NCBI GenBank assembly: GCA_020796225.1
Contig: CM036764.1
Location: 27,130,233 to 27,194,232, forward strand
DNA: 64,000 nucleotides
Direction of reading: 5' to 3'
Origin: Arion vulgaris
Lineage: Eukaryota; Mollusca; Gastropoda; Stylommatophora; Arionidae
Positions 21,131 through 32,340 of the stretch are shown here, in pieces (position 1 is the first letter of the stretch; each line of letters begins with the position of its first letter). Below the pieces are notes generated by a model. That model did no database searches and was not told where the DNA came from. It was given only the letters and a program-made list of their open reading frames with translations. Made by a program: the position numbers and the translations under genes.

Positions 21131-21398
21131 GAGAGCCGCTGTAGAGTAGTTGTTAGTCTACTCAAGGCTGGTGGTCTGGGCTCAACTCCCGCAGTGCACG
21201 TGGAATTTTTCCCGACCATGACGGCTCTCAGGTCGACCCAGCCTCAACTGGGTACCAGACATGCTCTGGGAAAGTAAAGGCAGCCGGCGTGATGCTGACC
21301 ACATCACCCGTCGTGTGCCGACGGTCAATGAAAATACAGGCCTAACACTGTATTGCCCTATATACCACGAGGTATTGAAGGGTTCCTTTACTTACTTT
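21131..21398 (+). mobile_element. SINE-C copy, most complete
   Basis: The tRNA-like head CTGTAGAGTAGTTGTTAGTC, then GGGCTCAACTCCCGC as a box B-like segment. The body contains GACGGCTCTCAGGTCGACCC and GATGCTGACCACATCACCCG, and the 3' end is GGGTTCCTTTACTTACTTT. Further copies are at 19868, 35445, 44551 and 45165. Confidence 0.8.
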
Positions 21399-21399
21399 A

Positions 21400-21904
21400 C
21401 TTTTATTTACCCATCTGAGGATTGTGTACGAGCTAGCTTTTTAAGGAATAAAGTTTTTGAAACCGAAACAAGTTACTTTCAAGGATCTAAGAACAAGTTC
21501 TATATTGATATATAACAGCGTGTATAGAAAATAAAACATGAAAAATGAACGTTAACTTTTTTATGAAGGATCTAACAATCAACACCTACCAACTTCACAA
21601 GAAAGTATAACATTCTGCATCTCCAATCCGCATCCATCACAAAATCAAAATGAAGATTGATATGGAAAACCTGAACATCAAGTAATGTATTAAAAACACC
21701 TAAATGAAGTTTACATGAATTATGTTTCTCTGGTAGGAAAACGAAAAGATGAAAGCTGGAAAAAGTGGTTCTTTCTAATTCAATTCAGTTCTGTGGGTAT
21801 TTAGAAACATAAGAACAGTTAAGAGAGTGAACTATGTAAAGGAAAATGTATAACCTCTGTTAAGAGAATGATTGAGAGAAATTAGTAAAAGCTGGAAAAC
21901 TAAT
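21400..21904. other. Unassigned AT-rich stretch
   Basis: No repeat family or coding feature recognised. Confidence 0.3.
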
Positions 21905-22090
21905 ACTCATCATTAGGTGCCTTGCCAGCTGACGTTGACTCTCATGGATCTTCGAAACATCCTTGGGTTCTTTTTTGCTATTGACTTCGTTCTGGCTACT
22001 CTTTTATGCCAGGATGTTAGACTGTTCAGTAACTTTTCTCCTTGTCGTTTTCTTCCTTCCTGGTTATTTTCCCCGTTAATTCATGCATGC
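21905..22090 (-). mobile_element. LINE 3' end remnant (HVMRxEGLEH family)
   Basis: The minus strand of AGGTGCCTTGCCAGCTGACG and the following bases matches the ORF end and 3' UTR of the family better preserved at 37440-37720 and 30413-30560. Highly diverged. Confidence 0.5.
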
Positions 22091-22377
22091 AACGAGTTCT
22101 AACCCATGCCTTTGCATTAATGGGAACAAAATATAAAAAGATGTCTGCTTAAATCTGATTTATGTATAACAGTTATATTTTCCATCATTTTTCTCTCACC
22201 ACATCTATTATAGTCATTGTAGCAGTCCATGTGATTCTTAACATTCTTCTGTAAATCAATATCTCTGTAATTTCCATATTTATTTGTTTGCTGTTTATCT
22301 ATTGTCCGAGATCTCAATTTCCATAAGTCTGTATTAGATGCATGTAAAAAACTGAAAAAACAATTTTCTCGCCTCAA

Positions 22378-22600
22378 CAAAAACGCGTATATTCTTCTTC
22401 TTCTTTGAGATCGTTCATTACAACCAATTCTAATCACTCTTTGTGATATGTTCGATCTTTGCCAAGAATCTTTAAGACACATGCATCAGATTTCAGCCAT
22501 ATCTCCTTAGTCGCCTCTTTCTACATGCGTGGCAGGTAACAGTGGTTCTATTCTTTACACCCCAAATGTAGGCCACGGTAACGTGTATAATGAGTAACAA
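22378..22600 (-). mobile_element. SINE-F copy (GAA-tailed)
   Basis: The left edge is TTCTTCTTCTTTG, the reverse of the (GAA)n tail. Then come TCACTCTTTGTGATATGTTC, GATCTTTGCCAAGA, GTCGCCTCTTTCTACATGCG and CTATTCTTTACACCCC, which together mirror the plus-strand copy at 48117-48385. Confidence 0.65.
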
Positions 22601-22682
22601 GCCCTTCTTTTCCTGGAATGTCTGTTTTTTCTGAACTATTCCGTATCGCTACGCTGCATCTGATTTCGTTATCTTTCTTATC

Positions 22683-23080
22683 TTAACCACATTTGCCGTG
22701 AAGCGACGTGGGGAGAGTTAGTTTTCTATCTTGTGCCAGGCGTGTTGCACTTGACGTTGTCAGTCCATGCTTTTTCAGGGACTCTGAGATGTCATCTATC
22801 CACCGTGTTCTTGGCCTGCCTCGTGCTCTGCGCCCTGAGTGTCGATTATTGTAGGCACGTGATGGTAGTAAATGTGATTCCATTCTCATTAGATGGCCGA
22901 ACCACTTGATTCTTTGCTTCTCGATGTACTGTATGCGTGGTATAGTACCAACGATGCTTCTGATATCCTCGTTCCTTACTCTATCTCTCCTTGTAACCTT
23001 GATAGCTTTTCGTAGACATCTCATTTCACATGTAATCTTTCTTTCTTGTGTCTTAGTCAGGGCCATGTTTGGCACTGATA
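22683..23080 (-). mobile_element. LINE RT C-terminus, intact 130-codon reading frame
   Basis: The minus-strand ORF reads CLRKAIKVTRRDRVRNEDIR, RIQYIEKQRIKWFGHLMRME and RARGRPRTRWIDDISESLKK, then a stop. The order is CLRR / IKWFGHLxR / GRPRxRWxDxI, the typical end of a non-LTR RT ORF. There is no frameshift across about 390 bp, so this is one of the younger LINE fragments here. It is 5'-truncated and lacks the RT core. Confidence 0.8.
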
Positions 23081-23424
23081 GCAGAGAGTTGGAATAAATA
23101 TGCAGTTTATCAGTTGTCGCTTGACTGGATATTTATTCCAACTCTGATTTCGTTAATGAATGTTTATATATTTTAATCGTTTTACGTACTGTATTAATGC
23201 TTCCGTCACTATGACGATACTTTTAGTGGTATGTTTCATAGATGTGACCATCACTTTTGTCTTATTGATATTTAAGATTAGACCCGTGTTCTACTTTTGT
23301 CTGCTACAATGTCAATCATTCCGTGGAGATGTTATTCACACTATTCTATTAAAATAATCACACCAATATATATCATATTGTTTATCTTGTATCCTCTTCC
23401 ATCCTCCACTATTCATGTCAAAAC

Positions 23425-23678
23425 TTCTGAAAATGAAAATCGTGGCATGCCCTTAACAGGACGTCACTATCAACCAATAGTAAACGAGATGTTGATTTTA
23501 TAGGCATCACTAATACGATCAATAGTTTTCCATTTCTTTCTGAACGATGATGTCTATTTTTACCGTTAGTAGAAATCCACGGGAATAATTTTGATTCCAA
23601 ATTGTCCGTCTTGCGTTTGAACCAGTTACTCTTGGATTGTGATCAAGCTCACTATCGCTAAGTCATAGACGCCCACTA
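23425..23678 (-). mobile_element. SINE-E copy 3
   Basis: Contains ATCGTGGCATGCCCTTAACA, CTATCAACCA and GTGATCAAGCTCACTATCGC in the same order as the copies at 5590 and 39290. The tRNA-like end lies near 23675. Confidence 0.65.
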
Positions 23679-23720
23679 GAAAACTTCCAACAAATCTTAA
23701 TTTGCATTCACAGTGAAGAG

Positions 23721-23886
23721 CAGTGGCGGCTCGTGATTGTTTTTGTTGGTGGGGCCAGACACAGATTTTTTGGAAAATCATGGTTTTGAGTTAGGTTATA
23801 TTTTAATTTATTAAATAATAAATGCACGTTACGCACGTTTTTGGTGGGGCCCAGTCCCTCTGGCCCTTAATGACGAGCCGCCACTG
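23721..23886. mobile_element. hAT MITE family 1, copy 1 (166 bp, perfect TSD)
   Basis: Perfect 8-bp target duplication GTGAAGAG at 23713-23720 and 23887-23894. Terminal inverted repeats are CAGTGGCGGCTCGTGA and TGACGAGCCGCCACTG. Subterminal GGTGGGGCC motifs lie on both sides. The AT-rich core (GGTTATATTTTAATTTATTA) has no ORF. Confidence 0.95.
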
Positions 23887-23984
23887 GTGAAGAGTAAGCA
23901 AATAATGTGATAATACACATCCTTACCTAACTTTTTGTTTGATCTCGTTGAAATGTTCCACCTCAGCTGTTCCCAAATTTGCAT

Positions 23985-24246
23985 TACCGCGGACGCCCTT
24001 TTAAATACATTTTGCTATCGCGGACACCCTTTTAAATACATGTTGCTATCGCGGACACCCTTTTAAATACATGTTGCTATCACGGACACCCTTTTAAATA
24101 CATGTTGCTATCACGGACACCCTTTTAAATACATGTTGCTATCACGGACACCCTTTTAAATACATGTTGCTATCACGGACACCCTTTTAAATACATGTTG
24201 CTATCGCGGACACCCTTTTAAATACATGTTGCTATCGTGGACACCC
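23985..24246. repeat. 31-bp minisatellite, about 8.5 copies
   Basis: Unit in two parts: GCGGACACCCTTTTAAATAC and ATGTTGCTATC. The only common variant is CGCGG versus CACGG, so the units are nearly identical and the array is probably young. Confidence 0.95.
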
Positions 24247-24479
24247 AAAAGTTTCTATACATATGGAAATCTTCTAGCGATGGAGTTATTATTACACCAC
24301 ACCAACAGTCAAGCTAGCTCTAATTTCTCAGACTGCGGGAAACTTCAAATGATTTTTCATTTTGTCTTGTCAGACATTTAGACTTCGGTCTGGTTCGCGT
24401 CCTTTGATTTCACAGCGGAATTAGTTTACCACTGGGGTTTTTTTACATGTTTAAGAAAAAAAAAATTATGTTTGAAATG

Positions 24480-24572
24480 TCAAGATTATAATATTTCTTC
24501 AAACGCTTGAGGACCGCCTATGAGTACCTCGGGGCCCTCGGGAGTCCACGGACCCCAGTTTGGGAAACGCTG
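24480..24572. mobile_element. hAT element 3' end remnant
   Basis: Ends with ACCCCAGTTTGGGAAACGCT and a final G, the reverse of the widespread hAT terminus CAGCGTTTCCCAAACTGGGG. It is preceded by CCTCGGGGCCCTCGGG. No matching left end was found, so this is a partial copy. Confidence 0.5.
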
Positions 24573-24599
24573 TTCTAGCTAATACTTATTGCTTTTGCG

Positions 24600-25240
24600 T
24601 GTTGTAAGTACACGTTTCTGGTTATTCCTGGAACTTTGCCGTTTTTATTTACTTATTAAATACTTTGATAACGTTCTTGTGTTTTACAATCATAGATATC
24701 TTTTTACAATTTCTTATGCACAAGTATAGATAGTTCATAGTTCAGAGTGCATATGTACGGTTCCAACTTCACTGCAACGGGTCAGCTCATAACTGTTCCG
24801 TTCCTGTATTAAAAAAAATCACACGAAATGCTAACAACTGTGAAATGTCTCCTGTGTGAACTAATTCCAGAATGAAACAGCCGTGTACCGCCACAAAAGC
24901 AACCTGCACCGCATAAATGCATATGGCTGTCGCTATAAAGTGTCAACACAAAACTGTTCATCATTTGAATTGCAATTCATGTCGAAGGGAACATCAATCA
25001 CGACAAAATTCAGCTTTTGAACCCGCAATATCACTGCATACGGCAGATGGAGTCAGTTCGTCATAACCGCTGTCCGCCATTTTCTGAATACACACAACAA
25101 ACGCACGGCTGACACAGAAAAAGCATTCCATGTAACATTCATAGCTCACGGCGTTGCTCAAGCACTAAGTAAAGATCTCTTTTTTCTACCTCTATGACTC
25201 TTAATCAGCGTTCTCAAAATAGAAATATTTATAATTTCTT
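24600..25240. other. Unassigned AT-rich stretch
   Basis: No repeat family or coding feature recognised. Confidence 0.3.
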
Positions 25241-25242
25241 TA

Positions 25243-25605
25243 ATTAGATTTATCCTGTACCTCTATACGTTGCATAGGGCAATACGTTGCAATATCTCCA
25301 TACCCCTCTATACTGGGCAGCTCTTTCAATCTTCTCTATGGAACTGAGTCCGATTATCCTGTCTCTCTCAGTAAAGTTTTTTTAAATTATTTTCCTAGGT
25401 CGTCATTTCTTTTCTTGAGCTCTCACTTCAGTACCTGCTTTGTGATTTATTGACTATTTCTTCTCAGAATATGCTCATCATATCTCCATCATCTTTTTCT
25501 TATAACAGTTGTTACTAGTGGTTGACAAATTTCTCTGATTTCATCACATGAATTCGCCACATTTTATGTTCATTATTTATTTATTTTGTTGCGAACATAT
25601 ATTTT

Positions 25606-25607
<2 letters not shown>
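25243..25607 (-). mobile_element. LINE 3' end (family of 32650 and 36830), copy
   Basis: Minus-strand equivalent of the segment CTCTATACGTTGCATAGGGC through TTTATGTTCATTATT, which aligns by eye with the ends at 32650-33130 and 36830-37165. More diverged than those copies. The (AT)n-tailed LINE at 25608 lies within or against its 5' side. Confidence 0.65.
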
Positions 25608-25646
<39 letters not shown>

Positions 25647-25887
25647 TCATGACATAGTTTGCCCCGAGCAGAATTTCCCCTCCCCATCCCAAGTCCTCCG
25701 GAATTTCTCTCTCATAGGCCAGATGTCCTGCCTCTACAGCCGTCATGTTCAAACCATCAGTTACATCCTGAATCCATCTTCTCCGTGGTCTTCCTCTTCT
25801 TCTCTTTATATACATATACACATTATATCTCTTCCCGGAACCGTAAAGAATGAATTTGTACAGGGGAAACAACTGAAATATATTCAA
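25608..25887 (-). mobile_element. LINE 3' end with (AT)n tail
   Basis: The minus strand reads KRRRGRPRRRWIQDVTDGLN, MTAVEAGHLAYERE, and then a trailing segment before the (AT)18 tract at 25608-25644. Same family as 53805-54000. The ORF end is intact across about 200 bp. Confidence 0.8.
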
Positions 25888-25917
25888 GTATCTCTCGATT
25901 CTTCATGAAGTTATATC

Positions 25918-26085
25918 ACCATCCTGGCTGAAATCGGATGCACATGTCCTAAACATGTAGAAGTCTATGCGTTTAGGGACCTACCAAACCAATGTGCAAC
26001 GTATACATGTTCTTAGCAAAGATCAAACATATCACAAAGAGTGATTAAAATTGGTCGTAAAGAACGAACGCAAAGAAGAAGAAGA
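25918..26085 (+). mobile_element. SINE-F copy
   Basis: Contains GAAATCGGATGCACATGTCC, then TTCTTAGCAAAGATCAAACA, TATCACAAAGAGTGATTAAA and a GAAGAAGAAGA tail, matching 61030-61175 closely over the last 85 bp. Confidence 0.7.
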
Positions 26086-26480
26086 TATCACCACCCATGT
26101 GGCATCTCTTATGCAGAAGACGCTTCACTTTCATCACAGTCCCCCTGAAAAACTCTTGATATCCAGCGAGTTCTCCCGCCTCCTCAACGTCTTGTTAACG
26201 ATCTTTTTTTTTGTACTGTCCTGTTGTATTCCAAGAACCATGCTCCCTATTATTAATGTTTCTAAACCATAGGCGTGTAATGTGATAAAAAAATGTCAGC
26301 ATCCAGAACATGGTGTTACATATGAACCAATGTTATTCGATGTTCAGATCTTGTAGAATGATTACAATTTTCCTTTTTCTGTACAGGACGTTCTCATTAT
26401 TTTTCTGCGGCGCTTTGTTTCAAAAAATGTGCTTAACTTTTTAAAATGTTTGAGTTTATCGTCCACAATTCACATCAGTA
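26086..26480 (-). mobile_element. LINE 3' end remnant (family of 47080)
   Basis: The minus strand of ACGCTTCACTTTCATCACAG and TTCCAAGAACCATGCTCCCT parallels 47100-47290, which encodes a GIRGRGQPRRSWxQDI-type RT terminus. Many substitutions and a poly-T expansion are present. Confidence 0.6.
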
Positions 26481-26807
26481 TGTTTCCAGACAGAATTAGC
26501 TATTCTAATCTCTTGTTATTACTTGAAAGGATAGCTATGTTTTCTGAGCATCTTAACTCTGAAATTATATTTCAACCACTTGCACAGGGATCAAAATGGT
26601 CATGGTTTTGCCGAACCCTCATATTTCACATTGTGTTTCTCATTGATGTTCAATATGATATACAGGGTGTTTGTAAAGTCTCACAGCACTTCATAAGTAT
26701 ATGGGGGACTATAATGCTTGGGGGCAGGGTATTTGTCTCTCGTTCTCACGGTGTTAGGTTCATTCGCTGCGACGTGCGATCGCGATATTTTTCCTGACTC
26801 CTTCTCT

Positions 26808-27140
26808 CAGTGTAGGTCTCAGTGTAGGAGAGATAGAGTTTCTAGTCCTATCGGAGACGGACGATAAAACGTAAGCCCCTTGTTTAAGGCGAACATGTAA
26901 AATAACTCCTGACAGTTGAACATCGACAAGAGTACTGCAAAGAACAAAATATTAATTTCAATATTAAAATACAATTCACAAACAAATTGTTCATCATCTT
27001 CACAATTACATTTGGGACCCTCGTCGGCGGTACGGAGTTCGTGCCCTGACGCTGAGACCTGCCTGTATTTAAAAAAATAGAACGATTCACACATGATTAT
27101 TCCCCGAAATGCAATGATGTTCCTATCAATCAATAAATCA
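26808..27140 (+). mobile_element. SINE-B copy 2 (diverged)
   Basis: Shares GTAGGAGAGATAGAGTTTCT, CGATAAAACGTAAGCC, CATCATCTTCACAATTACAT and the 3' end TGCAATGATGTTCCTATCAA with the copy at 57613. The tRNA head is lost or unrecognisable. Confidence 0.65.
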
Positions 27141-27144
27141 ATGT

Positions 27145-27838
27145 ATGCGTGCACATATTTATACGCCACGCTGTTTTATAGTGTCAATAAATGGATGGAT
27201 GCTTACATGCAGATGTATACAAGCACTGATGTGAACTTTTACGTACATATATATTGAGAGCACACTCAAGTAAAAAAAAGTAAGGACATATAATCAAATT
27301 AACAGAAGGATTGAAACAGTAAAGAGAGACTGACAGAGTGAACACATTACCTGGACAGAAGAAAAAAACCATACTGTTGGAAGTAGAAAGGAAACTAACT
27401 CCCTGTACCTCACTGTGATCTCTGACGTAGAAGATAAAAACTGTCAGTGGTTGCCATGACAATAATACCCACGCGTAATAGCTAAGGTGTCAAAGTTCAA
27501 ACTGTTGCGTAGGTCGACTTAATATGTAAACGTGGGAACTTTTATTACTTTCCTTTTTTTCTGCATGTTTTAATCTTTTCTTGATTTCGTGTTGTCGTGA
27601 GCAAAGCACGTGCAAGTGAGGTAATGTTGATGAAATGCTTCCATTAGAGATAGAATTATAGTTTCATAAAAATTTCCCAAGCAGAGAAGTTCCTGACCTA
27701 TAGATATAATTTTTTTTAAATATCAGAATTGTGATGTGCACTTATAATTTGCCCCCTCCCCTCTTTCCCCACCTGGCCAAATGTCATAACAAATGAGGAG
27801 CTTTTGAAACGAACGGACTATGTATCATTGGAGGCCAT
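27145..27838. other. Unassigned stretch
   Basis: No repeat family or coding feature recognised. Confidence 0.3.
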
Positions 27839-27839
27839 C

Positions 27840-28100
27840 ATGAAAATACGAGGATGGAGGTAAATTGGATATATATGTCGTATACCAGTAGGGGCATTGG
27901 CTAGGACAGCTGTCAGATGGACAGCTGATGAGAATAGAAGGCCTGGACATCCAAAGGAAACAAGTAGAAGAACTGTGGAGAGTTGAAGGAGTGTGACCTG
28001 ACCCAGGAGACGGTTGGTAGAAAGGCAGCAGAACGGAAACAGTGGAAGTCTCTTGTGGAAGCCTTATGTGTCAATCGGGACACGAGGATGATACAGATAG
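27840..28100 (+). mobile_element. LINE 3' end remnant
   Basis: Across frameshifts the plus strand reads RTAVRWTADENRRPGHPKET, SRRTVER, then TVGRKAAERKQWKSLVEALC and VN. This is the GRPKxTWRRTVExE-type RT terminus seen at 53456 and 63040, with DRxxWR/AALC replaced by ERKQWKSLVEALC. Confidence 0.65.
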
Positions 28101-28369
28101 ACCCTCATCACCCCCACCACCCCCAACCGATAGCTACTAACCTTCTATCAAATATCTTATATGTATATAATCATATTTTTGTTTTCATCGAAATTTGTCA
28201 AGAGTCAAGTAATTTGAAAGGCATAAAATATCACGAGAGAGACCAGGGTATAAATAAAATACAATACAAAGCACAGAAAGTAGTTATTCAAATTTCAACA
28301 TCATTTCCCGGAGCATATCCTGCAAGACTGTCCTCTCCTGGGTGAGCTGAGAAGCAATATGTGACCACA

Positions 28370-28460
28370 CCCAGTCAACCTAAAAACTAAGCTTTGGGGA
28401 GACCTGACATACCTGAAGCTGACTGCCCAGTTTGTGGTCAACAGTAAATTAAGCGCATGC
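28370..28460 (+). mobile_element. Short repeat with zinc-knuckle ORF end, copy 1
   Basis: Shares about 110 bp with 52518-52645, including TGTGACCACACCCAG and ACTAAGCTTTGGG. One frame reads RPDIPEADCPVCGQQ then stop, resembling the last zinc knuckle of an I-type LINE ORF, followed by GAAGAAGAA. 5'-truncated. Confidence 0.55.
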
Positions 28461-28633
28461 CGGAGATCGCTGAAGAAGAAATATCATTTCTTTAAAAAGA
28501 AGAAAATTAGATCTCAATGTGAAGTTCATTAAAAATTAATTTTTCACATTTTAAAGGTTAAAATAGAAATATAGGAGAAAAAATGGACAAGCCAATAGAA
28601 ATTATGTTGTTCAAGTACTTTTTTTAAAATTTT

Positions 28634-28832
28634 TTCCGATCCAGAAGCACTTGAGCTGAAAGCTCTTCGGCTGGGTGTTATGGATATCGTAACCCTTCGG
28701 CTCGGTGCCACGAACACCGTAAATCTGGGGAACCTATAGCTTTTCTGCCAGTCCGCGGAGTTGAACCCGCATTTACAGAGGACTAGTCACCCGTAGTCCA
28801 ACGCGCTACGAACACGCTGGGCACGCGGGCGT
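28634..28832 (-). mobile_element. SINE-A copy 3
   Basis: Minus-strand copy of the 8202-8405 SINE. The 3' end is the GATCCAGAAGCACTTGAGCT block at the left, then ACCCTTCGGCTCGGTGCCAC, and the head GTAGTCCAACGCGCTACGAA near 28800. A target duplication is not obvious. Confidence 0.85.
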
Positions 28833-28994
28833 GTTAAAGTATAAGAATGTTGTATCTACAGTGTGTTGTTCTTGTTATTCGAACACATGGAAAGTAGGAT
28901 ATTTCACTCTTGTTAGAGCAGGGGAAGTTACCGAGCTTTTATGTATATATTGAAGAATAAAACAGTTCTCGGCGTGTAGTGCTATGCCGTGATT

Positions 28995-29432
28995 GCTTGA
29001 TTGATTGATAGGACCGTCACTATTGCACTTCGGTAAGTAACCATGTGTGCTCCGATCTCTTTCTTACACAGGAAGATCTCAGCTGCAGTGCACGAACTCC
29101 GCAGCACTGGCGAGGGGCCCCGATGTAATTTTGACGATGGTAAAGATATTTTTGTAGGAATTTTATTGTTAAACTTTTCTAATGAATTTTACCGGGTAGC
29201 GGCTTTCCAGCCTGCTCTTTTCGATTTTGGACTGCCAAGGGTTCTTTTACGTGCTCAAACTTAACACGGAACCTACGTTTTATCGTCCGTCTCTAATATG
29301 ACTAGGAACTCGATCTCACCTACGCTGAGATCAGGGATCTCGGGGAAAATATCCAGATAGCTCCGCGAGGGAGCGAACCTGGTACCTTTAGCAGAAGAGA
29401 CGAGCACCTAACCTCTACACCACAGAGAGCCC
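28995..29432 (-). mobile_element. SINE-B copy 3 (nearly full length)
   Basis: The 3' tail TTGATTGATTGATAGGACCG lies on the left and the tRNA head on the right (CACCTAACCTCTACACCACA near 29408-29427, minus-strand box A). Box B equivalent GAGCGAACCTGG lies at about 29371. The length of about 430 bp defines the full element. Confidence 0.8.
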
Positions 29433-29439
29433 TGCTATG

Positions 29440-29855
29440 CCGTGAATAATTGTGGAGGCTCCTATTCAGATATGGTCTATTTGTGGTCACTGCAGGACTA
29501 TGCAGGTCACTGCAGGACTTTAGGTCTAGCTCAGTAGACGCTCTAGAAACATTTGTTGACCGCACATATCAGTCTGCATGGAATTTTAGTCCAAAGAGCC
29601 TCTTTTGCTATCGTTCTAGAACAATCACTTGTTGACCACATTCTGTGATATGTGTGTGATTTACAGCAGATGGTGTACTGAACAACAACCTGTTCGTACA
29701 GATCGCAAACTCTGGGTTTAATCTAGAGCGATCAACGTTAGGCTTACCCTTGTAACCGTTTACTTGATCTGAGCCAATGAGAGATTATGCAGTGGTTTTC
29801 TTGCGGAATTTCGGCATCGATCAGACATTTGCATCAGCAAAACTGACAGAATCAG

Positions 29856-29888
<33 letters not shown>

Positions 29889-30410
29889 TATATATAACGG
29901 TTTAAAAGCCGATATATATATATAATATAAAATATATTATGAACATATATCAGGTATCTTAGCAGAGGAGGTTAAAGGCACCATGTACTGATCGAGCACA
30001 AGAGCCCTTTTAGAAATCTCTTCTTAAGCTGACGCCTTGAGGCAAAACAGGATTAGAGAAATAATTAAAAAAAAGTTATGGTGATGATGATAATGACGAC
30101 ATCATGTTAGTCTCAAAAGACAATGAGTAGCGCCCATGTTAGAATTTATTTCTTGTTTCCACCTGGTACGTTGTAGTGTCAGCATGGTGTCTTAGTCTAG
30201 CTTTAACAGTTCTGAATATGTTCGTAAGGTCAGATAGAAGGAGTACACATTTACAAATATGTAGAGGATAAAATCTAATACATCGAGAACTGAACTCCAA
30301 CTGTTGGTGACATTCAAAACTGCATACTGCTTACCGACACCTCTTGCCTTCCTTTCCCCACTTTTTTCGTTATTCCGCCTAGCGCAAAAACTGAAAGTAG
30401 ATCCATACAT
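29440..30410. other. Mostly unassigned stretch
   Basis: Holds a short duplicated TGCAGGACTATGCAGGTCAC segment (29490-29520), (TA)n at 29857-29886 and a fragment at 30018-30060 (TCTCTTCTTAAGCTGACGCC, then GAGGCAAAACAGGATTAGAG) that matches the 3' UTR of the LINE at 58870-59235. No coding exon was recognised. Confidence 0.35.
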
Positions 30411-30412
30411 GA

Positions 30413-30560
30413 CTATATTCATCACCATCATCAGGTGCTGTGCCGGCTGGCGCAGGCTATCATGGATCTCCACAAATCTCTGTCTCTGGTGTTTGCTATC
30501 ATCTCAGATGTTGACGCTCTTTCATGCCTCTATTATATTTTATATAACATGTCTCCTTCC
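30413..30560 (-). mobile_element. LINE 3' end remnant (HVMRxEGLEH family)
   Basis: The minus strand of CATCATCAGGTGCTGTGCCG and GGATCTCCACAAATCTCTGT corresponds to the ORF end and 3' UTR seen on the plus strand at 37620-37720. Confidence 0.6.
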
Positions 30561-30564
30561 TTCT

Positions 30565-31382
30565 TCCACCCTTCCCTGTATGTTAAACTGCAGAGTATAT
30601 TGTGTACCTACTGAAATAGATATGCGATATCGACTACTTTATACACACTCACTACTCATACACATTACCTGCCGTCCCTGGTGAGAATCGACAACACGCC
30701 CACCTACATTATAGCCTACACTAGTAAGGACTACAAAATGATTTTGTAGGTAAAAATATAAAAGATCAAAGATACATGTCTTATGAGATTCGCTCCCACA
30801 TCTGTTCTCTATCATGCTAAATGTTTTTCAACGCAGCAAAAGAATGTCGGTCCAACTTCGTGATTATTTTCAAACACTTTGTGTAACAAATAACCAAAAA
30901 TGCCAGGGTCGTTGGTTGAGCGTGAGAATCTAGATACAAAAAAAAAGCTTATTAATCTCAATAAAAAAATAGAAATTATATCAGTACCACAGCAGTGAAT
31001 ACCTTACAATTCTAATGTTATCCACCACCAATTTCATTTGTATATTTCCCTTCATTGTTTCTGAACAGGTATAAAGATATTACTGGCAGGCCCTATGTAA
31101 CATATACAATGTACTAGCGGAATACAATGGAAACAATAAAATGAGAGGATGAATACAACCAGTAATGGTGCCAAATAATGACTAAAGAACAGACACAGGT
31201 AATGGCTTGTATTTATATTGAAACTAATAGAGAATTCTTGTTACAATGAAATCTGATGTATGTTTGTTCTGTATAGATTACACTAAAGCATTCCATTGGG
31301 AGAATCATATGGAAGATATCGTAGTATTAGGAAGTCCACATCTTGACAGCTATATCTGAGAAGAGTAGTTTTTATGTACATC

Positions 31383-31386
<4 letters not shown>
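30565..31386. other. Unassigned AT-rich stretch
   Basis: No repeat family or coding feature recognised. Confidence 0.3.
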
Positions 31387-31420
<34 letters not shown>

Positions 31421-31451
31421 GGGGGAAGACTGCAGTAAAACTTGGTAAATA

Positions 31452-32168
31452 GTGAATTTGCGGCGCGTTCAGCAAATTTCTCGGCAGGAGGCTCTCTCTA
31501 ACCAGCATAAAACTTCCAATTCTGACAGGGTGAAACTTGTCTTAACTTTCCACCCTCATAGTTCCCTTGTGAAGAAAGTCTTATTCCGTCATCTCTCCAT
31601 TCTTCAGTCTGATCCTGATACACGTTCAATCTTCCAACACTATCATTTGGTGGCGTACAGACGGGACAGAAGCCTTAAGGATATATTGGTTCACAGTCGC
31701 CTCAAGCCTAACATCCAGAGTCATTTTGGCACCATCCAGTGTGGCCGTCGGCGCTGCAACACTTGTGCTTATGTAATACAGACCCGCACGGTGTCTTTTC
31801 CAAAAGCCACGTTCGTTGTTGAAGACAGTTTCACGTGCGAGTCCGTAATATTATCTATGCCATTATCTGCAAGCGGTGCAACAAGGCCTATATTGGGAAA
31901 CCGGCAGGAGACTCAGTGACCGATTCGCCCAACACTGCGCGATATACGCCAATGCTCTGTGACCCCTGTAGCTACCCATTTCAATGATACTGGCCATTCA
32001 GGAGCTTGCGATGTCCAGGTCACAGCCATCCGATCATGTTCCTCTGATGATCGTAGTCGATTTGCTCTGGAGAATCGGTTGATTTCTTTGTATGGTACCT
32101 TGCGACCAGCGGGCTCAACGTATTACATTCTTATGCTTCTTAGTACTTTCTCTTCCCATGCTTTGTAA
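31452..32168 (+). pseudogene. PLE reverse transcriptase C-terminus + GIY-YIG fragment
   Basis: Residues KLVLTFHPHSSLVKKVLFRH, LSILQSDPDTRSIFQ and HLVAYRRDRSLKDILV form the RT-to-nuclease linker typical of Penelope-like elements. FGTIQCGRRRCNTCAY and TFVVEDSFTCES follow, then by frameshift the GIY-YIG segment, where the frame change falls near 31850 (IYAIICKRC in another frame), and last VATHFNDTGHSGACDVQV with SRFALENRLIS. Two frameshifts and the missing RT core (fingers/palm) show it is a dead copy. The frames have about 80% residue identity by eye to the copy at 4880-5312. Confidence 0.85.
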
Positions 32169-32340
32169 TCTCTATGGGTATATGTTGCATGTATTACATT
32201 CTTATGCTTCTTAGTACTTTCTCTTCCCATGCTTTGTAATCTCTATGGGTATATGTTGCATGTATTACATTCTTATGCTTCTTAGTACTTTTTCTTCCCA
32301 TGCTTTATAATCTATATGGGTATATGTTGCATGTATTCAA
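32120..32340 (+). repeat. Tandem repeat in the PLE 3' UTR (about 71 bp x 3)
   Basis: Three units contain TATTACATTCTTATGCTTCT and CCCATGCTTTGTAATC, ending GGGTATATGTTGCATG. Confidence 0.9.

Noticed and set aside
23985..24246. CRISPR array
   Set aside because: Units are contiguous 31-bp repeats with no spacers.
24255..24572. Complete hAT element with a CTTCTAGC/GTTCTAGC duplication
   Set aside because: The right terminus is good, but the sequence after the proposed left duplication does not resemble a matching inverted repeat.
26429..26797. 122-codon plus ORF
   Set aside because: It runs antisense to a LINE remnant and into unassigned DNA. No motif or splice signals.
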